The position numbers were made by a program, and so were the translations under genes. The notes below the pieces were generated by a model, which worked only from the letters and a program-made list of their open reading frames with translations, had not been told where the DNA came from and ran no database searches. DNA of 64,000 nucleotides from Planctomicrobium sp051466335 (GTDB lineage: Bacteria > Planctomycetota > Planctomycetia > Planctomycetales > Planctomycetaceae): assembly GCF_051466335.1 (NCBI RefSeq), contig NZ_CP195793.1, positions 3,906,001 through 3,970,000 on the forward strand. Direction: 5' to 3'. Below are positions 18,151 to 27,885 of the stretch, piece after piece. Each line of letters starts with the position of its first letter. The first letter of the stretch is position 1.

Positions 18151-19056
18151 TTAGGACTTCTGGGAATCGGGACGTTCTCCGGGCTCAAATCGGCGTCCGG
18201 GGCGGGCTTCACTTTCTTCAACCGCACGGAGGAACAACTCTTCCAGCGTTGAGGTCGGGTGAGAGACCTTCTTCAGCTTGGCACCATGCTTCTGCAATGC
18301 TGCTTCCACATCTGCAATCGCGGCTGGTGACAGTTCGTTGGTCAGGATCTGCGTTTCCTCTTTCGATTCGAGCAGTTCCTGCACACTTCCAATGACCTTC
18401 AGTTGGCCTCGGTACAGAATTGCGATTCGGTCGCAAACGTCTTGGACGTCGTCGAGATTGTGGCTGCACATCACGACGGTCTTTCCCTGATTCCGAAGAT
18501 CCAGGATCATATTCTTCATGTCTCGAGTCCCTTTCGGGTCGAAACCGCTGGTTGGCTCGTCAAGAATCACGAGTTCAGGATCATTGATCAATGCCTGTGC
18601 CAAACCGATTCGGCGAGTCATCCCTTTCGAGTATTCTTTGAGCTGGCGTTTCCGAGCCTTTTCATCGATACCGACCTTCTTGACAAGCGCATCGCAGCGG
18701 GCGCGTCTCTCGGCACCAGACATCTTGAACAAGCGACCGTAGAAGTCGAGTGTTTCATCTGCATTCAAGAAGCGGTAGAGGTAAGACTCTTCCGGGAGAT
18801 ACCCGATTCTTTCGTTTTTCTCGACGTCGTGTGCAGGACGACCGAGGATGCTGACGGAACCTTCGGTCGGAAAGAGGAGACCGAGAAGCAGCTTCAGAGT
18901 GGTGGTCTTACCGGATCCGTTTGGTCCCAGCAGGCCGAAAATTTCCCCGCGTTTGACATCCAGGCTGAGGGAGTTCACCGCGGTCACCTTTGGACGACCC
19001 CAGAAGTCGCGGTAAGTTTTAGTCAGGTTACGAATCTCAATCACATTTTCAGACAC
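18151..19056 (-). CDS. ABC transporter ATP-binding protein
   Basis: A 301-residue ATPase of the ABC-2 class. It has Walker A GPNGSGKTT (about residues 39-47), the Q-loop, signature YSKGMTRR (in place of LSGGQ), Walker B LVILDEP and the H-loop at MCSHN. The C-terminal tail of about 80 residues is typical of NatA/CcmA-like ATPases. The GTG start at 19056 has GGGGAA upstream. First gene of a three-gene operon with the permease and the 480-aa protein. Confidence 0.92.
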   Translation of the reverse strand: MSENVIEIRNLTKTYRDFWGRPKVTAVNSLSLDVKRGEIFGLLGPNGSGKTTTLKLLLGLLFPTEGSVSILGRPAHDVEKNERIGYLPEESYLYRFLNADETLDFYGRLFKMSGAERRARCDALVKKVGIDEKARKRQLKEYSKGMTRRIGLAQALINDPELVILDEPTSGFDPKGTRDMKNMILDLRNQGKTVVMCSHNLDDVQDVCDRIAILYRGQLKVIGSVQELLESKEETQILTNELSPAAIADVEAALQKHGAKLKKVSHPTSTLEELFLRAVEESEARPGRRFEPGERPDSQKS

Positions 19057-19637
19057 GTGCGCTGTTCCCCCTAGCTAACTGCTCGGTCGACGATGATGAG
19101 ATCATTGACCAAACCTACTTACGTTTGGATGGAAATATCTGGACAATTGCACGACAAGCTCTCGACAAAAATGTGAGAGGCCTGCTGGGTATTGACATTC
19201 CCCGCATAAAATCAGGGTGATGAAGACCCTACTGTACGTATCCCACTGCCAGCTTTCAAGAAATGTGCAACAAGACTTTATGACGAATCTAAAAGCGGAT
19301 TCGCCCCCCCCGTCTCCATGTAAAAACGCTGTGAAGATCCGACGAAATCTCCGATTTTCCAGCGAGTTAGACAAAAATCCCTTGCAAAGTGTTGCCGCCA
19401 CGACTCTACCAAGGCGGTCGTCAAAACTTCTCCATTCCGGAGAGATTGCCGATAGCCCCTGATGACTCGGGGAAAGGCCCCATTCCACGCTCTCCTAGAG
19501 AGCGGGATTTGACCTGTAGCTCGCACCTCCGGCAGAAGTGACGCAGCAACTGGTTTCGACGGTTGCTCGTCCCTATACTGGCATTCTTACCAATGAATTA
19601 ATGGATTAGAGGTCTCCCGGTTGCTTTGGAGTTTTCA
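19057..19637. other. Divergent promoter region between two ABC-type loci
   Basis: About 580 bases between the ABC operon (-) and the double-length permease (+). It contains a small 7-bp hairpin at 19488-19504 and a TATACT at 19574-19579 that could be a -10 for the + strand gene. ORFs here lack codon-usage or family support. Confidence 0.4.
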
Positions 19638-21386
19638 GTGATAGGCGGCCCACTTCTTGTACGCGAACTGTTGACGCTCCCGCGTCAACCACGGCATTTC
19701 GGTCTGCGTAGTGGATATGTCGCTGCCCTGAGTATTCTGATTTACACCGGAATGCAGGTAACGGCTGGACTCTCCCCCTTGCAAAGTGTGGGAGACATTT
19801 CGAGTTTCGGCGCCTACATCTTCAGCGTGCTGTGCACGTTTCAATTAGCGCTCGTGACAGGTGCTTCGCTCCTTTTCTCGGCTGGAAACGTGGCTCAGGA
19901 AAAGGACCGCCGAACACTCATTCTGCTTCTGATGACCGATTTGAGAGCTACTGAACTCGTGATCGGAAAATCGATCGCCAGTATCTTGCCCGTTCTCATC
20001 CTCATCGCTGTTTCGCTCCCTGTCTTATGCTGCCTGCGGATGCTCGGGGGTATCACCACTTCACAAGTGCTCTGGGTGCAAGTGATTTGTTTAGTCACCT
20101 GTTTCGCTGCATCGGCATGGGGAACGCTTGTTGCCTATTGGCGGGAAAAGACGTTCCAGATTTTAGCTGTTTCGTTTCTTGGTGCAGGACTCTTCATCGG
20201 ACTCGCTGAAACCATCAGCGTCATCGCGGGACCTGAGACAATTCTGGGAACGCTCGCGGGAAGTTGCGATCCGTTTCGGGCACTCAGCAATATCCTGCAT
20301 CCGTTAGCATCCAATCCGAATTCGGTCGAACCTGTCGTTGAAGCCTGGAATTCAGTATTCACGCTTGGCGGTCTGACGATCGCCATTTGGACATTCACCA
20401 GTGTCATGGTGCGAGTCTGGAACCCATCTCGTGCCATGTTCCTTCAGGCTCAGGAAGCGGCTCCAGAATCTGAAGAAGTAGCCGCCCCGACAACATCGAA
20501 CACCAAAGGGCGAACGATCTGGCAACAGCCAATTCTCTGGCGGGAAATCTGCACTCAGGCGTATGGAAGAAAAGTCGGAATCATCAAGGCAGCGTACGTG
20601 CTTTTCGCACTATTCTGTCTGCTTTGGGTAAGCCGCACTCCATCGGATGCCCCGTTGGTGTTTGGAGCACTCTCCAGCAGCGGCTTGGTTCTGGTTGTCC
20701 TGTCGCTAGTGACCTTCATTCTTGTGAACGCTCAATCAGTCACCTCACTCACATCTGAACGGGATGGGCAGACACTTGAGCTGTTACTCGTTACGGAAGT
20801 GTCGGCCCAGGAATTTGTCTTTGGGAAGTTGCTCGGAGTTCTCTTTAACACAAAAGAGCTGATTGCAATTCCCATCCTGATGGCAATGATGAGCTTCTTT
20901 CGCGGTGAGTTCGGCGTAGGACCGCTGATCTGCATCCTGCTGGCTTATTCCACGTTGGTGCTGTTCTCTGCAATGCTTGGCCTGCACTCCGGATTTTCCT
21001 TCACAGCGTCAAAGTCAGCGATCATCAACAGCTTGGGAACGATGTTCTTTCTGTTTGTCGGGATCTTTGTTTGCATGATGCTCATCGTTGAGGCGAGAAC
21101 CTCCTTCATTCTGCAGCTTATCCCGTTCCTTGGATTCATCTGCGGAGGAGCGTTCGGTCTCTGGAGATCGTTGACTCATCAGAATCCAGCACAGGCGTTG
21201 ACTCTCGCTGCGTGGGGATTACCGTTCCTGACGTTCTACGCTGTCGTCAGCTTTCTGCTTCAGGAAGCACCGGAGTCGTGCATCGCAGTCTTGCTGGCCT
21301 ATGGAGGAACGACCATTGCCATGCTTGTTCCAGCGATCAGTGCATTTGATGAAGCATTGGGTCGAACGTCGAGTGACCGGGGATGA
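19638..21386 (+). CDS. ABC-2 family permease with internally duplicated membrane unit
   Basis: A 582-residue polytopic protein with about twelve hydrophobic helices in two halves. Each half carries the ABC-2 coupling motif: AQEKDRRTLILLLMTDL near residue 85 and TSERDGQTLELLLVTEV near residue 380, each followed by xFVFGK/ELVIGK. The GTG at 19638 is chosen because GGAG at 19628-19631 precedes it by six bases; a TTG at 19626 would overlap that site. No ATPase is encoded with it; the nearest is the divergent ABC ATPase at 18151-19056. Its stop overlaps the CorC-like gene by four bases. Confidence 0.82.
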   Translation: MIGGPLLVRELLTLPRQPRHFGLRSGYVAALSILIYTGMQVTAGLSPLQSVGDISSFGAYIFSVLCTFQLALVTGASLLFSAGNVAQEKDRRTLILLLMTDLRATELVIGKSIASILPVLILIAVSLPVLCCLRMLGGITTSQVLWVQVICLVTCFAASAWGTLVAYWREKTFQILAVSFLGAGLFIGLAETISVIAGPETILGTLAGSCDPFRALSNILHPLASNPNSVEPVVEAWNSVFTLGGLTIAIWTFTSVMVRVWNPSRAMFLQAQEAAPESEEVAAPTTSNTKGRTIWQQPILWREICTQAYGRKVGIIKAAYVLFALFCLLWVSRTPSDAPLVFGALSSSGLVLVVLSLVTFILVNAQSVTSLTSERDGQTLELLLVTEVSAQEFVFGKLLGVLFNTKELIAIPILMAMMSFFRGEFGVGPLICILLAYSTLVLFSAMLGLHSGFSFTASKSAIINSLGTMFFLFVGIFVCMMLIVEARTSFILQLIPFLGFICGGAFGLWRSLTHQNPAQALTLAAWGLPFLTFYAVVSFLLQEAPESCIAVLLAYGGTTIAMLVPAISAFDEALGRTSSDRG

Positions 21387-22663
21387 TGGAGATCCTGGAA
21401 TCAATACCGGCCTGGCTGCCAGCCGCATTGTTAATGTCGGTGCTGATCATTCTGTCAGGCCTCCCGTCAGCCTGTGAAACGGCGCTCTTCTACCTATCGC
21501 GTGAAGAATTGCGGCGAATGCAAACGGGTGGACCAGCGGAGCGGCAAGTGGCCGTCCTCATGCGCGACCCTGACCGCATGCTCTCTGTTCTGCTTTTTCT
21601 GAATCTATTCATCAACCTCGTTTACTTTGCAGTCAGTCTGATTGCAGCCAGACGCCTGGTGATGACAGGTCATGCCAGCGCCGCTGCAACGCTCGCATTA
21701 ATCGGTTTTTTCGGACTGATCTTCTTCGGGGAAGTCGCCCCCAAGAATCTCGCTGTGAAGTACAGACGAGTTATTGCGATTTGGTCCAGCGGTCCACTGA
21801 CTGTCGCCCAGAAAATTCTTGGCCCGATCCTTCCTGTCCTCAAAGCAATCACACTGGCGATGCGGCGAGTCTTTTTTCCCAATCTGAAACAGGAACCGTA
21901 CCTGGAAGTCGAAGACATCGAACGCGCAGTCGAAACCTCTGAACTGGGTGTCGAAATCGCGTTACTCGAGCAGGAAATGCTTGGTCGCATTCTGGAAATT
22001 TCCGACATGACCGTCGAAGAAATTATGCGACCGCGCGGTTCGTACCATGTCTGGCAACCCCCAGTAAGCCTCGTGGACCTCAAAGCCCGCGGGACGATTC
22101 CCGAGGTCATGCTTTTTGCTGGAGAAGATGGCGACAACGTCTCCAAAGCATTGATGCTTTACGATCTCGATTCACTCCCCGCGCGCAATCTGGAATCGGT
22201 CGCAGATCAGGTCATCTACGTTCCATGGAGCGCTACGGTCGCTGACGCACTTGCACTGTTACGGGCGGGCACTGTCAGCGTCGCTGTCGTCGTAAATGAA
22301 TACGGGGAAACGGTTGGCATTGTCACCGAAGATGACGTGTTAGACTCCATGTTCAATCCAGCCAGTAGCCGTGGGCGACGTATGCTCGAGAGAGAGCCCG
22401 TCGTCATCCACACGAACGGTCTTGTCATCGCCGACGGGCTAGCGACCTTGCGGTATCTGGCAGAACGCCTCGACATCAAGTTCGAGAACAAAGACGACTC
22501 TCCAGTGACGATCGTTGCCTTGCTCTACGAAGAGCTGGAACGCTTCCCGGTAATTGGTGATCAGTGCGTCTGGGAACAATATCAATTGAACGTGATCAAG
22601 GCTGGCGAGCCGGGTGACCCTCTACAGGTCAGCCTAACAAAAATCCCTGTTGCTGAATCCTAG
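21383..22663 (+). CDS. CNNM/CorC-HlyC family transporter-like protein
   Basis: A 426-residue protein. An N-terminal DUF21/CNNM membrane domain has four helices over residues about 13-165. A CBS-domain pair follows (about 205-330; IMRPRGSYHVW, then VAVVVNEYGETVGIVTEDDV), then a C-terminal CorC_HlyC domain (about 340-426). Related proteins act in magnesium and cobalt efflux or are regulated by nucleotides at the CBS pair. It overlaps the upstream permease gene by four bases (ATGA), so the two are co-translated. Confidence 0.88.
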   Translation: MMEILESIPAWLPAALLMSVLIILSGLPSACETALFYLSREELRRMQTGGPAERQVAVLMRDPDRMLSVLLFLNLFINLVYFAVSLIAARRLVMTGHASAAATLALIGFFGLIFFGEVAPKNLAVKYRRVIAIWSSGPLTVAQKILGPILPVLKAITLAMRRVFFPNLKQEPYLEVEDIERAVETSELGVEIALLEQEMLGRILEISDMTVEEIMRPRGSYHVWQPPVSLVDLKARGTIPEVMLFAGEDGDNVSKALMLYDLDSLPARNLESVADQVIYVPWSATVADALALLRAGTVSVAVVVNEYGETVGIVTEDDVLDSMFNPASSRGRRMLEREPVVIHTNGLVIADGLATLRYLAERLDIKFENKDDSPVTIVALLYEELERFPVIGDQCVWEQYQLNVIKAGEPGDPLQVSLTKIPVAES

Positions 22664-22724
22664 AGCATTCGCTGAATCTCGACGGATGCTGATTCAAAAT
22701 CTGATCCTTAGAAAGAGAAACAGA

Positions 22725-23540
22725 ATGCCGTCACCGTACGTCCGCCCGCGAATGGCAATACTCGTTCTCTCGTTGATTTTCATGGCAGCCCCCCTTCTCG
22801 CTCATGACACCTGGGTGGAAACCAACGCGTCTGTGATCCGGGCTGGCGATGCCGTCTTCATCGATCTGAAACTCGGGAACCATGGGAACGACCATCGCGA
22901 TTTCAAACTGGCAAGCAAACTGAATCTCGATGGTGCTACTTTTCAGGTTCACCTTCCGAATGGTGCTCAATTCAATCTAATCGATCAGGTGCGTGATCTT
23001 GGCTACGCTCCGAACGAAGGTTACTGGAGCAGCCGGTTCGTGACCGGGGCAGCTGGCACCTATGTTGTCTCTCACCAAATGGACAAAGTGGTCAGTCATG
23101 GGCGGCCGGTACGTTCGGTACGAAGTGCAAAATGTTTCTTCCTTGCCAGCGCACTGCTCGACCGTCTGCAGGACGAAACGAACCTCTGGAAGGAACCCTT
23201 GGGTCATCCACTGGAAATTGTTCCTGTCTCACATCCGGTTCTACTCACAGGGCCCGGGGTTCCCATCGAAGTCAAGGTGCTACGAAACGGCACCCCTGCT
23301 GTCGATGCCCGTGTGGCGTTCATCCCCCAGGGAGTCACACTGAGTGAGGGGTTTGACGAGACTTACGAACGAAAGACAAATGCCGAGGGAATTGCCTCAT
23401 TTACTCCTCGCGTCGGAAATCGGTATCTGATCGTCACACACGAGCGACGCGACGACGAAACGTCAGATAACTACGACGCCACGCTCTACGCAGCGACTCT
23501 CGAAATTCTCATCCCGGATATCTGTCCATGCTGCCAATGA
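22725..23540 (+). CDS. DUF4198-like secreted protein
   Basis: A 271-residue exported protein. The signal peptide is over residues 10-28 (hydrophobic run ending APLLA), and the mature protein begins HDTWVE, the hallmark start of DUF4198/NikK-like periplasmic proteins associated with metal-ion uptake. The C-terminus has a CPCC cysteine cluster. The ATG at 22725 has AGAAAGAG upstream; the ORF reading frame begins earlier at 22650, overlapping the CorC-like gene. It may be the third gene of the permease-CorC transcription unit. A metal link is inferred from family and neighbour. Confidence 0.75.
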   Translation: MPSPYVRPRMAILVLSLIFMAAPLLAHDTWVETNASVIRAGDAVFIDLKLGNHGNDHRDFKLASKLNLDGATFQVHLPNGAQFNLIDQVRDLGYAPNEGYWSSRFVTGAAGTYVVSHQMDKVVSHGRPVRSVRSAKCFFLASALLDRLQDETNLWKEPLGHPLEIVPVSHPVLLTGPGVPIEVKVLRNGTPAVDARVAFIPQGVTLSEGFDETYERKTNAEGIASFTPRVGNRYLIVTHERRDDETSDNYDATLYAATLEILIPDICPCCQ

Positions 23541-23736
23541 GGGCAAGAGACAATCTCGCCAAACACCCCAGATTGCCCATTCATTGAAATGTCAGACAAG
23601 CGGAGAGAAAGTTGGTACGCTCGTAACGGTCGAGAGTAAAAACTTGGACGAACTGTTTCAAAACCGATGTTCAAACTCAAGTTCAAACCTGATATGAACA
23701 GCTAGCGGCACTGTGTACTCACATTTGGAATGGAAT

Positions 23737-25926
23737 ATGTCCTCCCCTCGGATTCGCCTGATATTTGCGATTCATAATCACCAGCCTGTCGGGAATTTTG
23801 ATGGGGTCTTTGAACAGGCATACCGTGACGCTTACGAGCCATTTTTCGATGTCCTCGACGAGTTCCCCGAAATTCCAATCACTGCACACTTCTCAGGAAG
23901 CCTGCTCGAATGGCTGGAAGTGCACCGACCGCATTACGTCGACCGGATTCGAGTGCTCGTCGCGCAAGGCCGTCTCGAAATTCTTGGCGGTCCTTACTTC
24001 GAGCCGATCCTCGCATCGATTCCCCGACGTGACCGTATCGGTCAGATTCGGGCGTATACCCAGCATCTTGCCAATTTGTTTGAAACAAACATTCGCGGGA
24101 TGTGGGTGCCAGAGCGTGTTTGGGAACCGACGTTCGCCAGCGACATTGTCGAAGCCGGTATCGAGTACACGATTCTTGACGACTCGCATTTCCGCTGGGC
24201 AGGACTAAGCGAAGACAAACTTCACGGCTACTACATTACAGAGAACGAAGGACGAATTCTCAAAGTTTTCCCGGACGATGAACCTCTCCGCTATGCAATC
24301 CCCTGGGCGAAGCCACTCGAAGCGATTGCTTACCTCAAGAAGATTGGTGACCGTCATCCAGGAACAATCGTTTCCTTTGGAGATGACGGCGAGAAATTCG
24401 GATCATGGCCCGGAACTCAGGAGCACGTCTACGAAAAGGGATGGCTCCGAGATTTCTTTACTGCGTTAAAGGAGAATTCGAGCTGGCTCCGTGTCGTGAC
24501 CATGGCGCAGGCGGTCGACCAGGTTCCTCCACAGGGGAAAATTTATCTCCCCAATGCCAGCTATCGCGAAATGACGGAATGGGCACTTCCGACAGATCAG
24601 CAATTGAACTATCAGCGGGTGAATTCCGAGCTCTCAGAGAATCCCGACTGGCCTGACATCAAACCGTTTATTCGCGCTGGGTTTTGGCGAAATTTCCTCG
24701 TGAAATACCCGGAAAGCAATGAAATGTACTGCCGCTCGCGTGAAGTGAGCGAGCGTGTCAACGCGCTGACAGATTCAACGGCAGCAAGAGAAAACGCAGA
24801 TCTTCTCCATAGTGCCCGGATGGACCTGTACCGCGGGCAATGCAACTGCCCTTTCTGGCATGGAGCGTTCGGCGGGTTGTATCTTCCGCATCTCCGAAAT
24901 GCGATTTACCACCATCTGATTGCGGCCGACAATGCTGTCGAGCAGCTACACAGGCGCCCTGCACGATGGGTGGATATCGCAGCTGACGACTACAATCTTG
25001 ATGCCCGCAAAGAAGTCAGAATGTCTGGTGATCGCATGATCGCCTACCTTGCTCCGGCGCGCGGGGGACATCTTTACGAACTTGATTTGCGTTCAACAAA
25101 AGTGAACCTGCTCGCTACGCTGAACCGTAGACCTGAACCGTATCACCAAACCGTCCTGGAGTCTGCTGCGGCAGCGGCTGATGTCGACGACATCGCGTTT
25201 CTGAAACACGAAGGGGTTCGCTTTAAACAGTCGAATCTCGATCAGAAAATTGCGTATGATCGTTGGCCCAGAAAATCGCTGGTCGATCATTTCTTGCGGC
25301 CGGATGTCGATCTCGAAGAGTTCCAGACAGGTAACGGGGGGATTGGCGACTTTGTACTTGGCGTCTACGAAACCCGACTTCGCCGATCGGACGAGCGGGT
25401 CGAAACGGTGATGACTCGCGAAGGACGCGTCGGAGAACATTGGGTACGCGTCGAAAAAACTGTCTCACTCGAAAGCTCCAACGGCAGCCAGTTGGAAATT
25501 ACTTACGAGCTGAGCCAACTCCCGGCAGGTGTTCCAATTCACTTTGCAGTCGAGTTCAACTTCGCAGCGATGCCCGCTGGTTTGAGCGATCGCTATTATT
25601 ACAACAGTCATGGAGAACAACTCGGGCAGCTGGAAACGGTACAGTCATTACCAGCAGGAATGAGAATCGGCCTGGTTGATGAATGGCTGGGTATCGATGC
25701 TTCTCTTGAACTGACGCAGCCAGCGGAATTCTGGACTTTTCCAATCGAAACGGTCAGCCAGAGCGAAGGTGGTTTCGAACTCGTCCACCAAAGCAGCACC
25801 GTTGTACCGCACTGGAAGTTTACAGCTGACCATGCAGGCCGCTGGCAGGTTCGAATTCAGCTGACCGCGGATACTTCCATCGCCCAAGCACGCAAACTCG
25901 CGGAACTCGCTTCATTGAAACATTAA
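23737..25926 (+). CDS. GH57 glycoside hydrolase (4-alpha-glucanotransferase/amylase type)
   Basis: A 729-residue cytosolic enzyme. The N-terminal GH57 barrel has IFAIHNHQPVGNFD, the nucleophile region WVPERVWEP with E126, and the acid/base region SFGDDGEKFG with D216. DUF1925-like and DUF1926-like C-terminal beta domains follow (from about residue 300). These positions correspond to the catalytic pair of Thermococcus 4-alpha-glucanotransferase. It likely remodels alpha-1,4-glucan (glycogen) stores. The ATG at 23737 is used because the GH57 domain begins within ten residues; a GTG at 23713 adds eight residues. Confidence 0.88.
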   Translation: MSSPRIRLIFAIHNHQPVGNFDGVFEQAYRDAYEPFFDVLDEFPEIPITAHFSGSLLEWLEVHRPHYVDRIRVLVAQGRLEILGGPYFEPILASIPRRDRIGQIRAYTQHLANLFETNIRGMWVPERVWEPTFASDIVEAGIEYTILDDSHFRWAGLSEDKLHGYYITENEGRILKVFPDDEPLRYAIPWAKPLEAIAYLKKIGDRHPGTIVSFGDDGEKFGSWPGTQEHVYEKGWLRDFFTALKENSSWLRVVTMAQAVDQVPPQGKIYLPNASYREMTEWALPTDQQLNYQRVNSELSENPDWPDIKPFIRAGFWRNFLVKYPESNEMYCRSREVSERVNALTDSTAARENADLLHSARMDLYRGQCNCPFWHGAFGGLYLPHLRNAIYHHLIAADNAVEQLHRRPARWVDIAADDYNLDARKEVRMSGDRMIAYLAPARGGHLYELDLRSTKVNLLATLNRRPEPYHQTVLESAAAAADVDDIAFLKHEGVRFKQSNLDQKIAYDRWPRKSLVDHFLRPDVDLEEFQTGNGGIGDFVLGVYETRLRRSDERVETVMTREGRVGEHWVRVEKTVSLESSNGSQLEITYELSQLPAGVPIHFAVEFNFAAMPAGLSDRYYYNSHGEQLGQLETVQSLPAGMRIGLVDEWLGIDASLELTQPAEFWTFPIETVSQSEGGFELVHQSSTVVPHWKFTADHAGRWQVRIQLTADTSIAQARKLAELASLKH

Positions 25927-25972
25927 GCTGAGATTGTCGTCGGGTACATCAACTCGATGATGTCATCGCAGG

Positions 25973-26009
25973 AAAAAAGGGGGTTCAAACCGAGAGGCTG
26001 AACACCCCC
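25973..26009 (-). terminator. Terminator downstream of the DUF1559 gene
   Basis: On the minus strand, a G5/C5 stem with an added 4-bp stem (25979-26009) is followed by T6 (A-run at 25973-25978 on +). It is in the right place and orientation to end the DUF1559 transcript, and also sits just past the GH57 gene. Confidence 0.75.
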
Positions 26010-26178
26010 AATAAGGTCGTGTCTGGAAGAGATCGCCAACAGAACGCGACACAGAAGCAGTCACTTGAAGTGTAGACTCACCTGTCTATCAATCCAGGGT
26101 CGGATCATTACAGAAATCGCTTTCAAGCGAACTGGTTTCTGGTTTGACGACAACAACCGCGGGCTGACTGATGGAGTA

Positions 26179-26216
26179 CAGACATCGATTTCAGTTTGAC
26201 CCGAAATCGATGTCTG
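26179..26216 (-). repeat. 14-bp perfect inverted repeat in the DUF1559 3' region
   Basis: 26179-26192 is the exact reverse complement of 26203-26216, with a 10-base loop. It lies 62 bases past the DUF1559 stop codon and ahead of the terminator, so it would fold in that mRNA's 3' untranslated region. Confidence 0.85.
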
Positions 26217-26277
26217 CTATTCCAGCATCGCACAAGACTCAGCTTGTTCAGTATCGCCCATTTCCGGTGAGTCGCTC

Positions 26278-27297
26278 TCAGAACTCGCCGACGACAACGC
26301 CGTCATCACGAATAGAAATGTGTCGGAGCGTGTCGAGATTGATGTTGTCGCTCAAGAATGACACATGGCCGTCTGCAAAGACTGCATGGACCCCTCCAGT
26401 ATGAGCTGAGTTCAGAGGATTGTTCGGCCCGAAGTTAATGCTGATCCCGGGTCGGTCATAGCTCACAGAGTTCGGCGCATACATCACTGTCGTGATATTA
26501 AACGCACGATCTCTTCCGTAAGCGTCTCCAGAAAGCGCCCCCATCAACCAGGAGTGTGTTCCTGATCCTCCGATCATCGCTCGGTTCCCAACGATACAGT
26601 GCGAGCAATTGGATTGAGCTGCCGACATAATCGCGGTGTTGCCCGATACGAGGGAACCGCCCGCCTCGCTGATCACAATCGTGTTGGATGTTCCATCCGT
26701 AACATCTTTCATTTTGACAGTCGAATTTGGAATGAGAATTCCTCCAATGGCCATCGTTCCATTATTCGCAGCCCCTACTGAGTCGCAGCAAGTAAACGCA
26801 TTATTGATCAGCCGACTTTCCGGAAAGGCCGCCGTTGGCGAGCCGCCGGAAATTCCGATGTAGGTCGATTTCTTTTCCCAGCCGGAAGGCTGTGCCATTG
26901 CGGACGAAGGGCAAACCAAAACGGAAATCGGCCCCGCTTGATTAACGACATCCGAATTCCCATCGCCTCCCCATCCTGGTTGGTTTCCAGTTACAACAAG
27001 CCTGTTGTAGACGGCCGACTGGTCCAGACCTGGCAACAACCCCATCCAGAATGATGGACCAATCCAAAGTCCATTTCCACCGCGGGCACCGATGGGAAAC
27101 GAACTTGACGTATCATGATAGTTATGAAGTGCGAGCCCGAATTGCTTCAGGTTATTCTTGCACTGGCTCCGCCTTGCAGCCTCTCGAGCCTGTTGAACTG
27201 CTGGCAAAAGCAACGCGATAAGTACCGCGATAATTGCGATCACAACCAGCAATTCAATGAGGGTAAATCCGGACCTTGATTTGCACATTTTAGTCAT
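26278..27297 (-). CDS. DUF1559 protein with type IV pilin-like N-terminus (copy A)
   Basis: A 339-residue protein. The N-terminal prepilin methylation motif GFTLIELLVVIAIIAVL is followed by the planctomycete-typical PAVQQAREAARRSQC. A long polar beta-rich region follows (SBP_bac_10/DUF1559), then the C-terminal HTGGVHAVFADGHVSF (H-x9-DG box). It is exported and probably processed by prepilin peptidase; the role is unknown. The ATG at 27297 is chosen over a TTG at 27300, with AGGTG just upstream. It is the closest paralogue of copy B at 28706-29722 (shared GGDGN, FPESRLI, GGSLVS and GDAYGRDRAFN segments), so the pair arose by tandem duplication. Confidence 0.92.
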   Translation of the reverse strand: MTKMCKSRSGFTLIELLVVIAIIAVLIALLLPAVQQAREAARRSQCKNNLKQFGLALHNYHDTSSSFPIGARGGNGLWIGPSFWMGLLPGLDQSAVYNRLVVTGNQPGWGGDGNSDVVNQAGPISVLVCPSSAMAQPSGWEKKSTYIGISGGSPTAAFPESRLINNAFTCCDSVGAANNGTMAIGGILIPNSTVKMKDVTDGTSNTIVISEAGGSLVSGNTAIMSAAQSNCSHCIVGNRAMIGGSGTHSWLMGALSGDAYGRDRAFNITTVMYAPNSVSYDRPGISINFGPNNPLNSAHTGGVHAVFADGHVSFLSDNINLDTLRHISIRDDGVVVGEF

Positions 27298-27885
27298 CAA
27301 TTCACCTTACTTACAGTTAAAAACTCAAGGCTACATAAACCTAATGGCAATTGGCAGAATGGAGAGACCTAAACGATACTGGAGCTGTATCGCAATCACT
27401 TTTGGCAGAAAGCTGACAAACGATGCGTTGAAATCAACCTGAGCAAGCCACCCAAGTGAGATGATTAGTCCTTAATTCATTAGCGGAAAAAGATAAACAA
27501 ACGAACATCGAACAACACAGATATTCATCCAGATTTTCAATGAATTACGATCTTACAGAGTATGTGAGACATGAAACGCTGGATTCGGTCTTGAACTCAT
27601 AGCGAAAAGCGAACTGAGCTCGAGGGAAACGAGGCTGCCCCGTTCCCCTCGAGTGGTGCAGAGACTGAGCCGACAAACGCCCCCTTCTTGGAGCATTCGC
27701 ATTCGCTCGTCGTTACTCACTGAGATCCAAAAAACTGTGACTAATCGTTCCCAGACCTAGCAATCGGATCGGAGAGATACGTTCTCGTTCCGGGATTCGA
27801 TGTCAGTGTGATGGTGATGCACCAACTTCAGATTCGGCAGCAGAGAACATGACACAAAAAATTTCACACTCAGTGGACCGCGACA
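27298..27885. other. Gene-free stretch between DUF1559 copy A and the lipoprotein
   Basis: About 590 bases, AT-rich between about 27440 and 27600. It contains a long imperfect hairpin at 27619-27653. No ORF is supported. Confidence 0.5.
27619..27653. repeat. Long imperfect hairpin
   Basis: A 16-bp stem with two A-C mismatches (27619-27634 with 27638-27653) and a 3-base loop, running CTCGAGGG at both ends. It has no T-run on either strand. It sits downstream of the lipoprotein gene and upstream of DUF1559 copy A. Confidence 0.75.

Larger units (their letters stand above)
25927..26277. other. Convergent intergenic region
   Basis: It lies between the GH57 gene (+) and a DUF1559 gene (-). It holds the minus-strand terminator (25973-26009) and a 14-bp perfect inverted repeat (26179-26216). 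Confidence 0.6.
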
